Assembly: GCF_001854325.1 (NCBI RefSeq)
Contig: NZ_CP017755.1
Location: forward strand, 124,001-188,000
Direction of reading: 5' to 3'
DNA: 64,000 nucleotides
Source of the DNA: Cupriavidus malaysiensis
Lineage (GTDB): Bacteria > Pseudomonadota > Gammaproteobacteria > Burkholderiales > Burkholderiaceae
The notes under the pieces were generated by a model. The model was not told the DNA's origin and did no database searches. It saw nothing but the letters and a program-made list of their open reading frames with translations. Below, piece after piece: positions 42,818-54,658 of the stretch (position 1 is its first letter; each line of letters begins with the position of its first letter). The position numbers and the translations under genes were made by a program.

Positions 42818-43699
42818 TCAGCGCGCCGCGGTGATCCACGTCGCGATCGACTGCACCACCTGCGGTTCGATCCCGTTGTAGCCGTGCGAGGCCATGGCCT
42901 CGCACGGATCGCCCTGGTTACTGCCGCCGCTGACCACCACCAGCTCCTTGCGCGGCGCGGCCGTGAGCCGGTCCATCAGCATGCCGGTATCGGCCACCGG
43001 GCACAGCTTGCAGCCGTCGTCCTTGTGGTGCACCACCAGCACCGGTAGCGCCAGCCTGGCCAGTTCCATCTGCGGCACCGCGCGCCCGCGCTCCTCGCGC
43101 AGGATGGTCGAGGTCAGCACGATGCCGTCGGGGCCGCCGCCGTCCGCCAGGCGGATGGCGATCGCCGCCACCGACTGCGTGCCGCGGCTGGTGCCGACCA
43201 GCCATACCGGCACCTTGGCATGCTCGCGCACCCAGGCGATCACCGCGCGCGCGTCGGCCGCGTGTTCCGCACCCTGCCGGAAGCCGTTCAGGTAGGGCGG
43301 GGACAGCCGGTCGCTGGGGGCGTCGACCACCGCCACCGCCAGGCCGGCCGCGGCGAAGTCCTGGCGCGTACGCACCACGAAGTTGCCGGCGCCCCAGCCC
43401 ATCGAGCCGTTGGGGAAGATGCGCAGGCCGCCGTGGCCGCCCGCGTAGAGCACCACGGCCGCCTTCGGCGCCGCCGGTGCGAGGTAGAGGAAGCGCTGGG
43501 TCACGCCGGGGCGGGTGGGGATGTCTACCACCTGCTCGGGTACCTGCGCGCGCGCCGCGCCGGCACTGGCGCAGGCCAGTCCGGCCAGCCAGGCGAGGCG
43601 GGCCAGCCAGGCGAGGGCGGCCGCGCGCAGCGGGCGGGACTGGCGAACTGCCTGGCCAAGGGGGGCGGGAGCGGCGACGGGACGGTCGGCAGCAGACAT
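42818..43699 (-). CDS. Alpha/beta-hydrolase-fold envelope protein
   Basis: A 293-aa product with a long N-terminal region and a hydrophobic Leu/Ala-rich signal or membrane segment ending near GAARAQ. The nucleophile elbow is VGTSRGTQS (GxSxG), with VLVVHHKDDGC holding the acid residue and MASHGYNG near the catalytic His. No lid or family-specific motif was recognised, so the substrate is unknown. GAGG lies 6 nt before the ATG. The frame stays open far upstream, but that part is antisense to the aldo-keto reductase gene. Confidence 0.85.
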   Translation of the reverse strand: MSAADRPVAAPAPLGQAVRQSRPLRAAALAWLARLAWLAGLACASAGAARAQVPEQVVDIPTRPGVTQRFLYLAPAAPKAAVVLYAGGHGGLRIFPNGSMGWGAGNFVVRTRQDFAAAGLAVAVVDAPSDRLSPPYLNGFRQGAEHAADARAVIAWVREHAKVPVWLVGTSRGTQSVAAIAIRLADGGGPDGIVLTSTILREERGRAVPQMELARLALPVLVVHHKDDGCKLCPVADTGMLMDRLTAAPRKELVVVSGGSNQGDPCEAMASHGYNGIEPQVVQSIATWITAAR

Positions 43700-43924
43700 G
43701 GAAGACCTCGGCTCGGGAGATGGTCGGCACGCAGCGCGGGCGTGCTTCCCAAGATAGCCCGCTCCTGCGGCGCCGGCAATGCCGCCGTGGCGGCGGCGCG
43801 GCGGATCGCCCCGCCCGCGCCTCCTGCAGGCGCGCCCGGCTCGCGGCACAATGCCAGTCGCGGCGGCCGTCTGCCTGTCGTGCACGCCGCGCATTCCCGA
43901 ACCCCTCTCCAGCACGAACCTGCC

Positions 43925-44956
43925 ATGCCCGAATCGAACATGCCATACCGGCGCCTGGGCGCCAGCAACCTGAAGGTGTCGGCCCTGTGCCTCGGCACCA
44001 TGATGTTCGCCGACCAGACCGACGAGAGCGAAGCCTCGCGCATCGTGGCCAGCGCGCGCGAACACGGTGTCAACTTCATCGACACCGCCGACGTGTACAG
44101 CCGCGGCGCCTCGGAACAGATGGTGGGCCGCCTGCTCACCGGCGACCGCGAGCGCTGGGTGCTGGCCAGCAAGCTGGGCAACGCCATGGGCGCCGGCCCC
44201 AATCTTTCGCACTATTCGCGCAGCTGGATCCTGCGTGCGGTAGAGGACAGCCTGCGCCGCCTCGCCACCGATTACCTCGACATCCTCTACCTGCACCGCG
44301 ACTATGAGGGCGAGAACCTCGAGGAAGCGGTGCGTGCCATGGGCGACCTGGTGCGCGCCGGCAAGATCCGCTACTGGGCCTTGTCCAACTTCCGCGGCTG
44401 GCGCATCGCCGAGGTGGCGCGCCTGTGCGAGCAGCTCGGCGTGCCGCGCCCGGTCTGCTGCCAGCCCTACTACAACCTGCTCAACCGCATGCCGGAGGTG
44501 GAGATCCTGCCGGCCTGCGGCCACTACGGCCTGGGCGTGGTGCCCTACAGCCCGATCGCGCGCGGCGTGCTGACCGGCAAGTACCTGCCGGGCCAGCAGC
44601 CGCCGGAAGGCACCCGCGCAGGGCGTGCCGACCGTCGCATCATGGAGACCGAGTTCCGCCAGGAGTCGCTCCTCATCGCCCAGCAGCTCAAGGCGCATGC
44701 CGAGGCACGAGGACTGACGCTGGGGCAGTTCGCCACGGCCTGGGTGCTGGCCAATCCGCTGGTCAGCGCAGTCATTGCCGGGCCGCGCACGCTGGCCCAG
44801 TTCGAGGACTACTTCGGTGCGCTGGGCGTGGCGGTATCGCCGCAGGAAGAGGCGATGGTCGATGCGCTGGTGCGTCCCGGCCATGCCTCCACGCCCGGCT
44901 ACAGCGACCCCAGCTATCCCTTTACCGGCCGCCCCGTGCCGGTGGCCGCGAACTAG
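43925..44956 (+). CDS. Aldo/keto reductase
   Basis: This NADPH-dependent oxidoreductase has the TIM-barrel fold. The catalytic tetrad is visible as Asp and Tyr in FIDTADVYSRG, Lys in LASKLGN and His in LYLHRDYEGE. CQPYYNLLNR and VVPYSPIARGVLTGKY mark the YajO/Tas-like branch. At 343 aa it is full length. A second ATG 15 bp in (MPYRRLG) is an alternative start. Its physiological substrate is unknown. Confidence 0.92.
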   Translation: MPESNMPYRRLGASNLKVSALCLGTMMFADQTDESEASRIVASAREHGVNFIDTADVYSRGASEQMVGRLLTGDRERWVLASKLGNAMGAGPNLSHYSRSWILRAVEDSLRRLATDYLDILYLHRDYEGENLEEAVRAMGDLVRAGKIRYWALSNFRGWRIAEVARLCEQLGVPRPVCCQPYYNLLNRMPEVEILPACGHYGLGVVPYSPIARGVLTGKYLPGQQPPEGTRAGRADRRIMETEFRQESLLIAQQLKAHAEARGLTLGQFATAWVLANPLVSAVIAGPRTLAQFEDYFGALGVAVSPQEEAMVDALVRPGHASTPGYSDPSYPFTGRPVPVAAN

Positions 44957-45152
44957 TCCGCGCAGTCCGTGCGGCGCCGGGCCGACCACCCCGGTGCCGC
45001 CCCCGGCACCCCGGGTGGCACGGCCTCCACCTGTTGCGCGGCCGCGCGCTTCGGTGTGCTTCCGTGCGCGAAAGCACGCGCATTCCTCGCGCCAGCGACG
45101 ATACTAGTAGCATCATCGATGTCCGTCGCAACGCTGCCGCTGGATTATCGCC

Positions 45153-48100
45153 GTGCTGCCAAGGGTCCTGAACCGGTCTTCCGCCTCCGCGCGCAGCGCG
45201 AAGCGCGAGGCCGCTCGCCGCCCGCCACGGCGGGGCTGGCTGCGCCTGGTGGTGCTGGCGACCACCCTGGGTGGCGTCTACGTCATCGGCCACGGCATCG
45301 CCGACGAATTGCGCACCTCGCGCCTGCAGGCCCGCTACCTGTCCCGCCTGGGGCGCGACATCCGCTTCGAGGTGCAGCCGGGGGCCAGTGACAGCATCCG
45401 CTTTCCCGACCCCTCGCCTTATGACACCCGCCTGGGCTACGCGCTGCTGCCCGGCATCAGCAAGCGCCTGGCGGCCCGTGGCTACGCGCCGGTGGCGCAG
45501 GCGCGCATGTCGGACGACATGCTGCGGGCCATCGACTACGGCCTGTTCGCGCCCTACCCCGAGAAGGACCAGGCCGGGCTGTCCCTGCTGGACTGCAACG
45601 GCCTGACCTTGGCCGCACAGCACTATCCGCAACGCCAGTACGCCGGCTTCGCAGCCGTGCCGACGGTGATGGTCAACGCCCTGCTGTTCGTCGAGAACCA
45701 GGGCCTGCTCAATCCCGAATTCCCGGAGCGCAATCCGGCGCTGGACTGGGTACGCTTCTCGCATGCGATCGCCGACCAGGGCCTGCGCCTGGCACTGCGC
45801 CACCATGACTCGCCCGGCGGCAGCACGCTGGCCACGCAGATCGAGAAATACCGGCACTCGCCAGAGGGCCGCACGGTCTCTGTCAGGGAGAAGTTCCGGC
45901 AGATGGCGTCCGCCTCGCTGCGCGCCTACCTGGAAGGCCCCGACACGCAGGCCGCGCGCGAGCGCGTGGTGGTGGACTACCTGAACACGGTGCCGCTGGC
46001 GGCGCGGGCCGGCTTCGGCGAGGTCAACGGCATCGGTGACGGCCTGTGGGTCTGGTACGGCGAGGATTTCGCCGAGGCGAACCGCCTGCTGACCGGCATG
46101 GACCCGGTCCATCCCACGCCGCGCGAGGCGCAGGTGTTCAAGCGCGCGCTGTCGCTGATCATCGCGCAGCGCCGTCCCACCTTCCATCTGCGCCGCGACG
46201 ACACCAACCTGGATGCGCTGACCGGCAGCTATCTGCGCCTGCTGGCCGCCAACGGCAGCATCACGCCCGCGCTGCGCGACGCCGCGCTGGCCCAGCCCCT
46301 GGACAAGGCGGCACCGCCGCCGCGGCCGCCGCAGCCGCCCTATGTCACACGCAAGGCGGAGAACCAGTTGCGCGCCGACCTCTCGCACCTGACCGGGATA
46401 CCGAGCCGCTATGAACTCGACCGGCTCGACCTGCGCGCCACCAGCAGCGTCAACCGCGAGGCGCAGCGCGACATCAGCGCGGTGCTGCAGCGCCTGCACG
46501 ATCCCGCCGGCGCGCGCGAGATGGGGCTGTACGGCTACAACATGCTGCGTCCCGGCGACGATCCGGGCAAGCTGGTGGCGAGCTTCACGCTGTACGAGCG
46601 GGTTGGCAACGCCAGCCTGCTGCGCGTGCAGGCCGACAACGTCGACCAGCCGTTCGACCTCAACAGCGGTGCGCGGCTCAACCTCGGCTCCACCGCCAAG
46701 CTGCGCACGCTGGTCACCTACCTGGAGATCGTCACCGAACTGCAGGCGCGCTATGCCGACATGAGCCGCGCCGAACTGCAGGCGGCCAGGCTGGCGCGCA
46801 ACGATGTGCTGAGCCGCTGGGCGGTCGACTACATGCTGAAGACGCGCGAGGTCGACGAGCGCGCGCTCGAACCGATGCTGGAAGCCGCGCTCGAGCGCAA
46901 GTATTCGGGCAATCCGGGTGAGGCGTTCTTTACCGGCGGCGGCATGCAGAGCTTCTCCAATTTCGAGCGCTGGGAAGGCGAGCGCATCATGACCGTGCGC
47001 CAGGGTTTCCAGCATTCGGTCAACCTCGTCTTCATCCGCCTGATGCGCGATATCGTGCGCTACGAAGTGGCGCAGGCCCATCCCGATGTCGACCGCCTGA
47101 TGGAAGACCGCGCCGCGCCGGAGCGGCGCGGCTACCTCGAGCGCTTCGCCGATATCGAAGGCAGTGCCTATATGGCGGGCTTCTACCGGCGCTACCGTCA
47201 CCTGGACCAGCCGCACCGCATCAGCGCGCTGCTGGATCGCGTGCGCACGCCGCCATCGCATCTCGGTGCGGTGCACCTGGCCGTAGCCCTGCTCAGCGTC
47301 GAGCCGTCGCTCGACGAGGCCGGTTTTGCCCGCGTCCTGCGCGCGCGCCTGCCGGCGCTGAAGCTTTCCGACGAAGACATCGACAAGCTGTACCAGAAAT
47401 ACGGCCACGACAAGTTCAACCTCAATGACCGCGGCTACCTGTCGCGCATCCATCCTCTGGAACTGTGGCTGGTCGAGTACCTGTCCGGGCATCCGGACGC
47501 CACGCTGGAACAGGTATTACGCGACAGCCGCGCGCAGCGCCAGGAGGTCTACCGCTGGCTGTTCCGCACGCACAGCAAGTTCGGCCAGGACAATCGCATC
47601 CGCACGCTGCTGGAACAGGATGCCTTCGTGCGCATCGCGCAGCGCTGGCACCGCCTGGGCTATCCCTTCGATGCGCTGACGCCGTCCTATGCCACCGCCA
47701 TCGGCGCCTCGGGCGACCGCCCGGCCGCGCTGGCGGAACTGGCCGGCATCCTGCTCGGCGGCGGGCTGGCGGTGCGCACCGCGGCGCTGACTCGGCTGGA
47801 TTTTGCCGAGGGGACTCCCTACGCCACGCAGTTCGCGCTGCAGGCGCCCACACCTCAACGCCTGCTGCCGCCCGAGGTGGCAGCGCTGGTGCGCCGCTCG
47901 ATGACCGAGGTGGTGCAGGGCGGCACCGCCAGCTCCATCCGGGATGCCTTCACCGTGGCCGGCCAGCCGCCGTCCGCGCAGCTGGCGGTGGGCGGCAAGA
48001 CCGGCACCGGCGACCAGCGCTACCAGGTCGGCGGCCCTGGCGGGCGGGTGGTGGCCTCGTATGCGGTGAGCCGGTCGGCGACCTTCGTCTTCGTGCTCGG

Positions 48101-48272
48101 CGAGCGCTACTTCGGCACCGTCACGCTGTTCGTCAAGGGACAGGACGCATCGCACTACAACTTCACCAGCGCCCTCGCCGTGCACCTGCTGCGCTCGCTT
48201 GCGCCGCAGCTCACGGCAATGGCGGGCAGCACGGGCACGGAGCGCGCATTGCTGCGGTGTCCGCGCGAGTGA
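45153..48272 (+). CDS. Class A penicillin-binding protein-like, divergent glycosyltransferase
   Basis: A 1039-aa inner-membrane protein with an N-terminal helix (LRLVVLATTLGGVYVIG) and a long periplasmic part. The GT51-like domain has Glu181 in VENQG, where the family has Glu-Asp, and GGSTLATQIEKY in place of GGSTITQQ. The transpeptidase keeps all three motifs: Ser513-Lys516 in LGSTAKL, Ser622-Val-Asn624 in QHSVN, and Lys949-Thr-Gly in GGKTGTGD. The wide spacing between the motifs (about 110 and 325 residues) shows large insertions. It probably makes or repairs peptidoglycan in a special setting. The GTG start is the only early option. Confidence 0.82.
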   Translation: MLPRVLNRSSASARSAKREAARRPPRRGWLRLVVLATTLGGVYVIGHGIADELRTSRLQARYLSRLGRDIRFEVQPGASDSIRFPDPSPYDTRLGYALLPGISKRLAARGYAPVAQARMSDDMLRAIDYGLFAPYPEKDQAGLSLLDCNGLTLAAQHYPQRQYAGFAAVPTVMVNALLFVENQGLLNPEFPERNPALDWVRFSHAIADQGLRLALRHHDSPGGSTLATQIEKYRHSPEGRTVSVREKFRQMASASLRAYLEGPDTQAARERVVVDYLNTVPLAARAGFGEVNGIGDGLWVWYGEDFAEANRLLTGMDPVHPTPREAQVFKRALSLIIAQRRPTFHLRRDDTNLDALTGSYLRLLAANGSITPALRDAALAQPLDKAAPPPRPPQPPYVTRKAENQLRADLSHLTGIPSRYELDRLDLRATSSVNREAQRDISAVLQRLHDPAGAREMGLYGYNMLRPGDDPGKLVASFTLYERVGNASLLRVQADNVDQPFDLNSGARLNLGSTAKLRTLVTYLEIVTELQARYADMSRAELQAARLARNDVLSRWAVDYMLKTREVDERALEPMLEAALERKYSGNPGEAFFTGGGMQSFSNFERWEGERIMTVRQGFQHSVNLVFIRLMRDIVRYEVAQAHPDVDRLMEDRAAPERRGYLERFADIEGSAYMAGFYRRYRHLDQPHRISALLDRVRTPPSHLGAVHLAVALLSVEPSLDEAGFARVLRARLPALKLSDEDIDKLYQKYGHDKFNLNDRGYLSRIHPLELWLVEYLSGHPDATLEQVLRDSRAQRQEVYRWLFRTHSKFGQDNRIRTLLEQDAFVRIAQRWHRLGYPFDALTPSYATAIGASGDRPAALAELAGILLGGGLAVRTAALTRLDFAEGTPYATQFALQAPTPQRLLPPEVAALVRRSMTEVVQGGTASSIRDAFTVAGQPPSAQLAVGGKTGTGDQRYQVGGPGGRVVASYAVSRSATFVFVLGERYFGTVTLFVKGQDASHYNFTSALAVHLLRSLAPQLTAMAGSTGTERALLRCPRE

Positions 48273-48331
48273 GGAGGGCTGGCGAGCGGCACGGTGCCGT
48301 CGCGCCGGCCAGCGCCTGCCCTCACCCCCGG

Positions 48332-48357
48332 CCCCTCTCCCGCAGGCGGGAGAGGGG
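48332..48357. repeat. REP-like palindrome
   Basis: CCCCTCTCCCG and CGGGAGAGGGG form an 11-bp perfect stem around CAGG between convergent genes. The sequence resembles the widespread intergenic palindromes of beta- and gammaproteobacteria. It has no T run. Copy number in the genome cannot be seen from here. Confidence 0.55.
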
Positions 48358-48451
48358 AGCGAACCGGCGCCGCGCGGATCCGATCGTGCTGGACAGAGCC
48401 GCCAGGATGCACCCAAGGCGACCGAAGCAGCCGGCAGGCGAAGCCGGAAGC

Positions 48452-50560
<2,109 letters not shown>

Positions 50561-50695
50561 GTTTGGCTCCTGGGGTAGCGGCTCGGACTGCTGAGATAGC
50601 GTAGCACTTTCGGAGTTTTCCGGTGCAAGGCTGGGCACATTCCCATGATCGCCGCATGTCATGCCGCCTGCCCTTGCACGCCGGGGCGCGCCGGT

Positions 50696-51580
50696 CTACC
50701 ACTCGGCCTGCGCCAGCGCCTCCACCAGTGCGCCGATCTTCAGGGAACACTGGCGCGAAGGCGGATAGACCAGCGAGACCTGCCGGCCCGGACCTTCGAA
50801 GGCTTCGAGCACGGGCACCAGCCGTCCCGCGGCAATGGCGTCACGCGCCATGAAGGCCAGCACCTGCACCACGCCATGGCCGAGCACTGCTGCATCGACC
50901 AGTGCATCGGGCGCATCGAAGGTGAGCTTGCCTTCGACCGGCACGCTGAAGGCCCCGTCGGCGCGCGCGAACAGCCAGTCCTCCAGCCGGCCGGTGCGCG
51001 CGCAGCGCACCGTCAGGCAGTTGTGCCGCGCCAGGTCTTCGGGTTGCGCCGGCGTACCGTGCGCGGCGAGGTAGGACGGCGCCGCCACGGTGACGCGGCG
51101 CGCCATGCCGAGCGTGCGCACCACGATGCGGCCCTCGGGAACGGGGCCCATGCGCACCGCCGCATCGAAGCCCTCCTCGCTGAGGTCGACCATGCGGTCG
51201 GTCATCACCGACTCGATGCGCAGCGCGGGGTGCTGTTCGGCCAGCCGGGCGATCAGCGGCAGCAGCACGACGCGGCCGAGGCCGGCCGGCATGCTGAGCT
51301 TGAACGGCCCGGACGGGGCGCAACGGCGGTCCACCAGCAGCTTTTCCGCCTGCTCGAGTTCCGCCAGCAGCGGCGCGCAGCGTTCGTAGAAGAACTGGCC
51401 GTCGGGCGTCAGGCCGACGCTGCGCGTGGTCCGGTGCAGCAGGCGCACCCCCAGCTCGGCCTCGAGGCGGCTGATGGCGCGTGACAGGCCGGGCTGGGTC
51501 ATCTGCAGCGATGCCGCCGCCAGCGTGAAGCTCCTGGCCTCGGCCACGCGGATCAGCATCTTGACGGCATTCAGGTCCAT
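50696..51580 (-). CDS. LysR-family transcriptional regulator
   Basis: The helix-turn-helix LAAASLQMTQPGLSRAISRL is clear, followed by RTTRSVGLTPDG, typical of the DmlR-like branch. The effector domain ends near LVEALAQAEW. At 294 aa it is full length. It diverges from the MFS pump at 51755, with inverted repeats between them, and is the probable regulator of that pump. Confidence 0.92.
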   Translation of the reverse strand: MDLNAVKMLIRVAEARSFTLAAASLQMTQPGLSRAISRLEAELGVRLLHRTTRSVGLTPDGQFFYERCAPLLAELEQAEKLLVDRRCAPSGPFKLSMPAGLGRVVLLPLIARLAEQHPALRIESVMTDRMVDLSEEGFDAAVRMGPVPEGRIVVRTLGMARRVTVAAPSYLAAHGTPAQPEDLARHNCLTVRCARTGRLEDWLFARADGAFSVPVEGKLTFDAPDALVDAAVLGHGVVQVLAFMARDAIAAGRLVPVLEAFEGPGRQVSLVYPPSRQCSLKIGALVEALAQAEW

Positions 51581-51644
51581 GTCTGGGTCATCGCGGAAGG
51601 CGCCGGAGCCGCCCGGGCGCGGGCGGCATGCCGACCCCTGGTTC

Positions 51645-51699
51645 GATGCACGGATTCATGCATCAAAGCATAGGTGAAAGCAAAGATAACGTATTTATC
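51645..51699. promoter_or_regulatory. Inverted repeats between LysR and MFS pump genes
   Basis: GATGCA and TGCATC flank 8 bases (51645-51664). GATAA and TTATC flank CGTAT (51685-51699). Both lie in an AT-rich divergent promoter region and are candidates for LysR-type binding sites. Confidence 0.4.
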
Positions 51700-51754
51700 A
51701 TTCTAGAGGCATGAGACAGACTCTGCATCCGTCACTTTTTCGGATCGACCCACC

Positions 51755-53194
51755 ATGACCGTCCCGGCTACCCGACCTGCGCCGGCCGCCGCCAGCCTGC
51801 CGGCGGGCGCGCTGACCGTGCTTGCCATGGCCCAGCTCATCATTGCGCTGGATGCCACCATCGTCTTCGTTGCCCTGCCCGAAATCGGCGGCGCCCTGCG
51901 CTTCTCGGCACAGCAGCTGCAGTGGGTGGTGAGCGCCTACACGGTTGCCTTCGGCGGCTTCCTGCTGCTGGGCGGGCGCGCCACCGACCTGCTCGGGCGG
52001 CGCCGCATCTATGTGCTGGGCCAGGCGCTTTACGCGCTGGCATCGCTGGCCGGGGGCGTGGCCACCGACCAGGCCCTGCTGATCGCCGCGCGCGCGCTGC
52101 AGGGCATCGGCGGTGCCATGCTGTTTCCAGCCACGCTGGCGCTGATCCATGCCTGCTTCGCCGAAGGGCCCGCCCGCACGCGCGCATTCGCGGTCTGGAG
52201 CGCGGCCTCGGCGGTCGGGCTGGCGCTCGGCTCGCTGCTGGGCGGCGTGCTGACCGAGTGGCTGGGCTGGCAGGCCATCTTCCTGGTCAACGTGCCGCTG
52301 GCCGGCGGCTGCGCGCTGGCCGCGCTGCGCTGCCTGCCGGCCGACGGCCCGCCGCTGCGCGGGCGCCGCTTCGACGTGGCCGGTGGGCTCACCGTGACCG
52401 CCGGCGGCACCCTGCTGGTCCTGGCCCTGGTGCAGGGCCCCGAAACGGGCTGGGATGCGCCGGGCATCATCGGCAGCATCGTGCTGGCCTGCGCCCTGCT
52501 GGCAGCCTTCGTCGCCATCGAGCGGCACAGCCCCGATCCCCTGGTGCCGCTGCGCATGTTCGGCCACCGCAAGCTGCGCCTGGCCATGCTGCTGACCTGC
52601 GTCTTCATGGCGAGCTTCGGTGCGCAGTACTACTTCCTCGCGCTGTACTACCAGGAGGTCTATCGCTACAGCGTGCTGCAGGCCGGCCTGGCCTTCCTGC
52701 CGCCGACGGTGCTGTGCACGGCCGGCATCCATTGCGCCGAGCGCATGCTGCTGCGCGCGGGCGAACGCGCCACCCTGCTCGCCGGCTTGCTGGCCGGCGC
52801 GGCCGGCACGGCCTGGCTGTGCCTGGCGCTGCCGGGCGGTGCCGGCTACTGGCGCCTGCTGGCGCCGATCATGCTGCTGAGCGTGGGCCAGGGGATGACC
52901 TGGACCGCGATGTGGGTGACGGCCGGCAGCGGCGTCGCCGTACACGAACAGGGCGTGGCCTCCGGCATGGCCTCGATGAGCCAGCAGGTCGGCGGGGCCC
53001 TGGCACTGGCCGTGCTGGTGGCGGTGGCGAATGCCGGCAGCGCGGGGCTGGATGGCGAGGCGCTGCGCCAGGCGCAGGCGCATGGCATCGAGCGGGCCTT
53101 CTGGGGCATGGCGGGGGTGTTGCTGCTGGGCGTCGCGATCGCCGCCCGCCTGCGCCGGCCGGCCCCGCTGCGCGGCGGTACCGCGGCCGGCTGA
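51755..53194 (+). CDS. MFS transporter, DHA2 drug:proton antiporter type
   Basis: A 14-helix efflux pump of the EmrB/QacA branch, 479 aa. The proton-antiport motif region AQLIIALDATIVFVALPEI in helix 1 is typical, as are the motif-A block GGRATDLLGRRRIYVLG and motif C-like GLALGSLLGGVLTEWLGW. It probably exports drugs or toxic metabolites. It is divergent from its likely LysR regulator. No membrane-fusion partner (EmrA) is adjacent. Confidence 0.93.
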   Translation: MTVPATRPAPAAASLPAGALTVLAMAQLIIALDATIVFVALPEIGGALRFSAQQLQWVVSAYTVAFGGFLLLGGRATDLLGRRRIYVLGQALYALASLAGGVATDQALLIAARALQGIGGAMLFPATLALIHACFAEGPARTRAFAVWSAASAVGLALGSLLGGVLTEWLGWQAIFLVNVPLAGGCALAALRCLPADGPPLRGRRFDVAGGLTVTAGGTLLVLALVQGPETGWDAPGIIGSIVLACALLAAFVAIERHSPDPLVPLRMFGHRKLRLAMLLTCVFMASFGAQYYFLALYYQEVYRYSVLQAGLAFLPPTVLCTAGIHCAERMLLRAGERATLLAGLLAGAAGTAWLCLALPGGAGYWRLLAPIMLLSVGQGMTWTAMWVTAGSGVAVHEQGVASGMASMSQQVGGALALAVLVAVANAGSAGLDGEALRQAQAHGIERAFWGMAGVLLLGVAIAARLRRPAPLRGGTAAG

Positions 53195-53264
53195 GGCGGC
53201 TCTCCGCCGCCGTGCCGTGCCGCGGCATCAGCGCGTCATCGGCGGTCGATCAGCAAGCGGCCGA

Positions 53265-53810
53265 TCAGCGGTCCGCCGGCGCACGCGGCGCCAGCCGGGC
53301 CAGCAGGGCGGCATGGTCCGGGTAGGCGGCCAGCAACGCCGGCATGTCGGCCAGCTCGAACTCGGCGAACTCGAAGCCGGGCGCCACCGTGCATCCGGCC
53401 AGCGCGAAGCCGTCCGGATCGGCGCCGGCATCGGCGCGCTCGGCGGCGAACCAGCTGCCCGCCGGCACCACTGCCTGGAACACCGTGCCGGGATGTGCCA
53501 GAGCGTTGCCCAGGTGCAGGGTGTGCACGCCACCGTCCGGGTCGAGCACATGCACGTCGAGCGGGCCGCCGGCGTAGAAATGCCAGACCTCGTCGGAACG
53601 GATGCGGTGCCAGGCCGAGTGGGCCGTGCCGCACAACAGGTAGTAGATGGCGGTCGAGGCGTGGCGCAGGCCTTCCTCCACGGCGCCCTCGCGCCGCACG
53701 CGGCGCGGATCGCGGTGGGTCTCGCGGTAATAGCCGCCCTCGGGGTGCGGCTGCAGCGCGAAGCGTGCGATCAGTTCCGGGATGACGGGCACGGGTGGTT
53801 TCGGTGTCAT
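53265..53810 (-). CDS. DUF985 (cupin_5) protein
   Basis: A 181-aa cupin-fold protein. The start VIPELIARFALQPHPEGGYY with RETHRD is characteristic of DUF985. The cupin core is YYLLCGTAHSAWHRIRSDEV with WHFYAGG, and the end GCTVAPGFEFAEFEL is conserved in the family. Some relatives act on nucleotide-sugars or bind small molecules, but the function here is unknown. It is convergent with the MFS gene. Confidence 0.9.
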   Translation of the reverse strand: MTPKPPVPVIPELIARFALQPHPEGGYYRETHRDPRRVRREGAVEEGLRHASTAIYYLLCGTAHSAWHRIRSDEVWHFYAGGPLDVHVLDPDGGVHTLHLGNALAHPGTVFQAVVPAGSWFAAERADAGADPDGFALAGCTVAPGFEFAEFELADMPALLAAYPDHAALLARLAPRAPADR

Positions 53811-54028
53811 CGGGGCTGTGGTCCTTGGTGCGCTTCCTCCCCCGTCGCCATGACCGGCCCATCTCGTGGTTCGTCATTCGAACGAGCGGAAGAAAAATCT
53901 GACTAGAGAAGAAGAAAGGTCTCGTAGATCGTGCAATAGCGCCTTTTTAAACTCGGGCCTTGCATACCAATGCAGGTATTTCCGACCGACCCGCTCGACC
54001 TTTCGGGCATTTCAAAGGTGACGATTCT

Positions 54029-54658
54029 ATGACGACGATCCTGATCGTGGACGACCATCCCGCCCTGCGGATGGTGATGAAGGCGCAATTGGAGCAGATA
54101 CTGGGCGTCGGCAACATCCTGGAGGCCGACAACGGCCAGGCGACCGTGGAGGCGGTGCGCCAGTATGCGCCGGACCTGGTGGTGCTGGACCTGGACATCC
54201 CCAAGATCAACGGGCTGGACGTGGTGCCCCGCCTCAAGGTCATGCAGCCGGAAATCCGCGTGCTGGTGGTGTCCGGCCAGGACCAGTCGGCTTTCGCCAC
54301 GCGGGCCATGCAGGCGGGGGCGCAAGGCTTCGTCAGCAAGACGCAGGACATCAAGGAGATCGTCCGTTGCGTCGAGGCCGTGATGGCCGGATACATGGTC
54401 TTCCCCGACCTGAGCCGCACCGGCGCCGCGGTGCGCGGCGCCACGCCGGACGACGAGCGCCTGCGCCGCCTGTCCGACAAGGAAGTGGTGATCCTGCAGA
54501 TGCTGGCCAAGGGCCTGACCAACAAGTCCATCGGCGAGGCACTCTTCATCAGCAACAAGACGGTCAGCAGCCACAAGGCGCGCATCATGGTCAAGCTGCA
54601 GGCCACCTCCCTGGTCGAGCTGGTCGACTTCGCGCGGCGCTGCAAGATCACCGCCTGA
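54029..54658 (+). CDS. NarL/FixJ-family response regulator, BvgA-like, orphan
   Basis: A 209-aa two-component regulator. The receiver domain has acidic residues in LIVDDH, phospho-acceptor Asp54 in VVLDLDIPK and the Lys in FVSKTQD. The C-terminal LuxR-type helix-turn-helix is LSDKEVVILQMLAKGLTNKS with ISNKTVSSHKARIM. The order and spacing resemble Bordetella BvgA closely (MLAKGLTNKSI and ATSLVELVDFA). No sensor kinase lies beside it. The upstream 170 bp are distinctly AT-richer than the rest of the window, with inverted repeats. Confidence 0.92.
   Translation: MTTILIVDDHPALRMVMKAQLEQILGVGNILEADNGQATVEAVRQYAPDLVVLDLDIPKINGLDVVPRLKVMQPEIRVLVVSGQDQSAFATRAMQAGAQGFVSKTQDIKEIVRCVEAVMAGYMVFPDLSRTGAAVRGATPDDERLRRLSDKEVVILQMLAKGLTNKSIGEALFISNKTVSSHKARIMVKLQATSLVELVDFARRCKITA

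Noticed and set aside
42818-44989. Extended 723-codon reading of the alpha/beta hydrolase
   Set aside because: The first 430 codons are antisense to the aldo-keto reductase and lack motifs. A Shine-Dalgarno and signal sequence support a start at 43699.
48332-48357. Intrinsic terminator after the PBP gene
   Set aside because: The stem is perfect but no T run follows on either strand. It fits a REP-type palindrome better.
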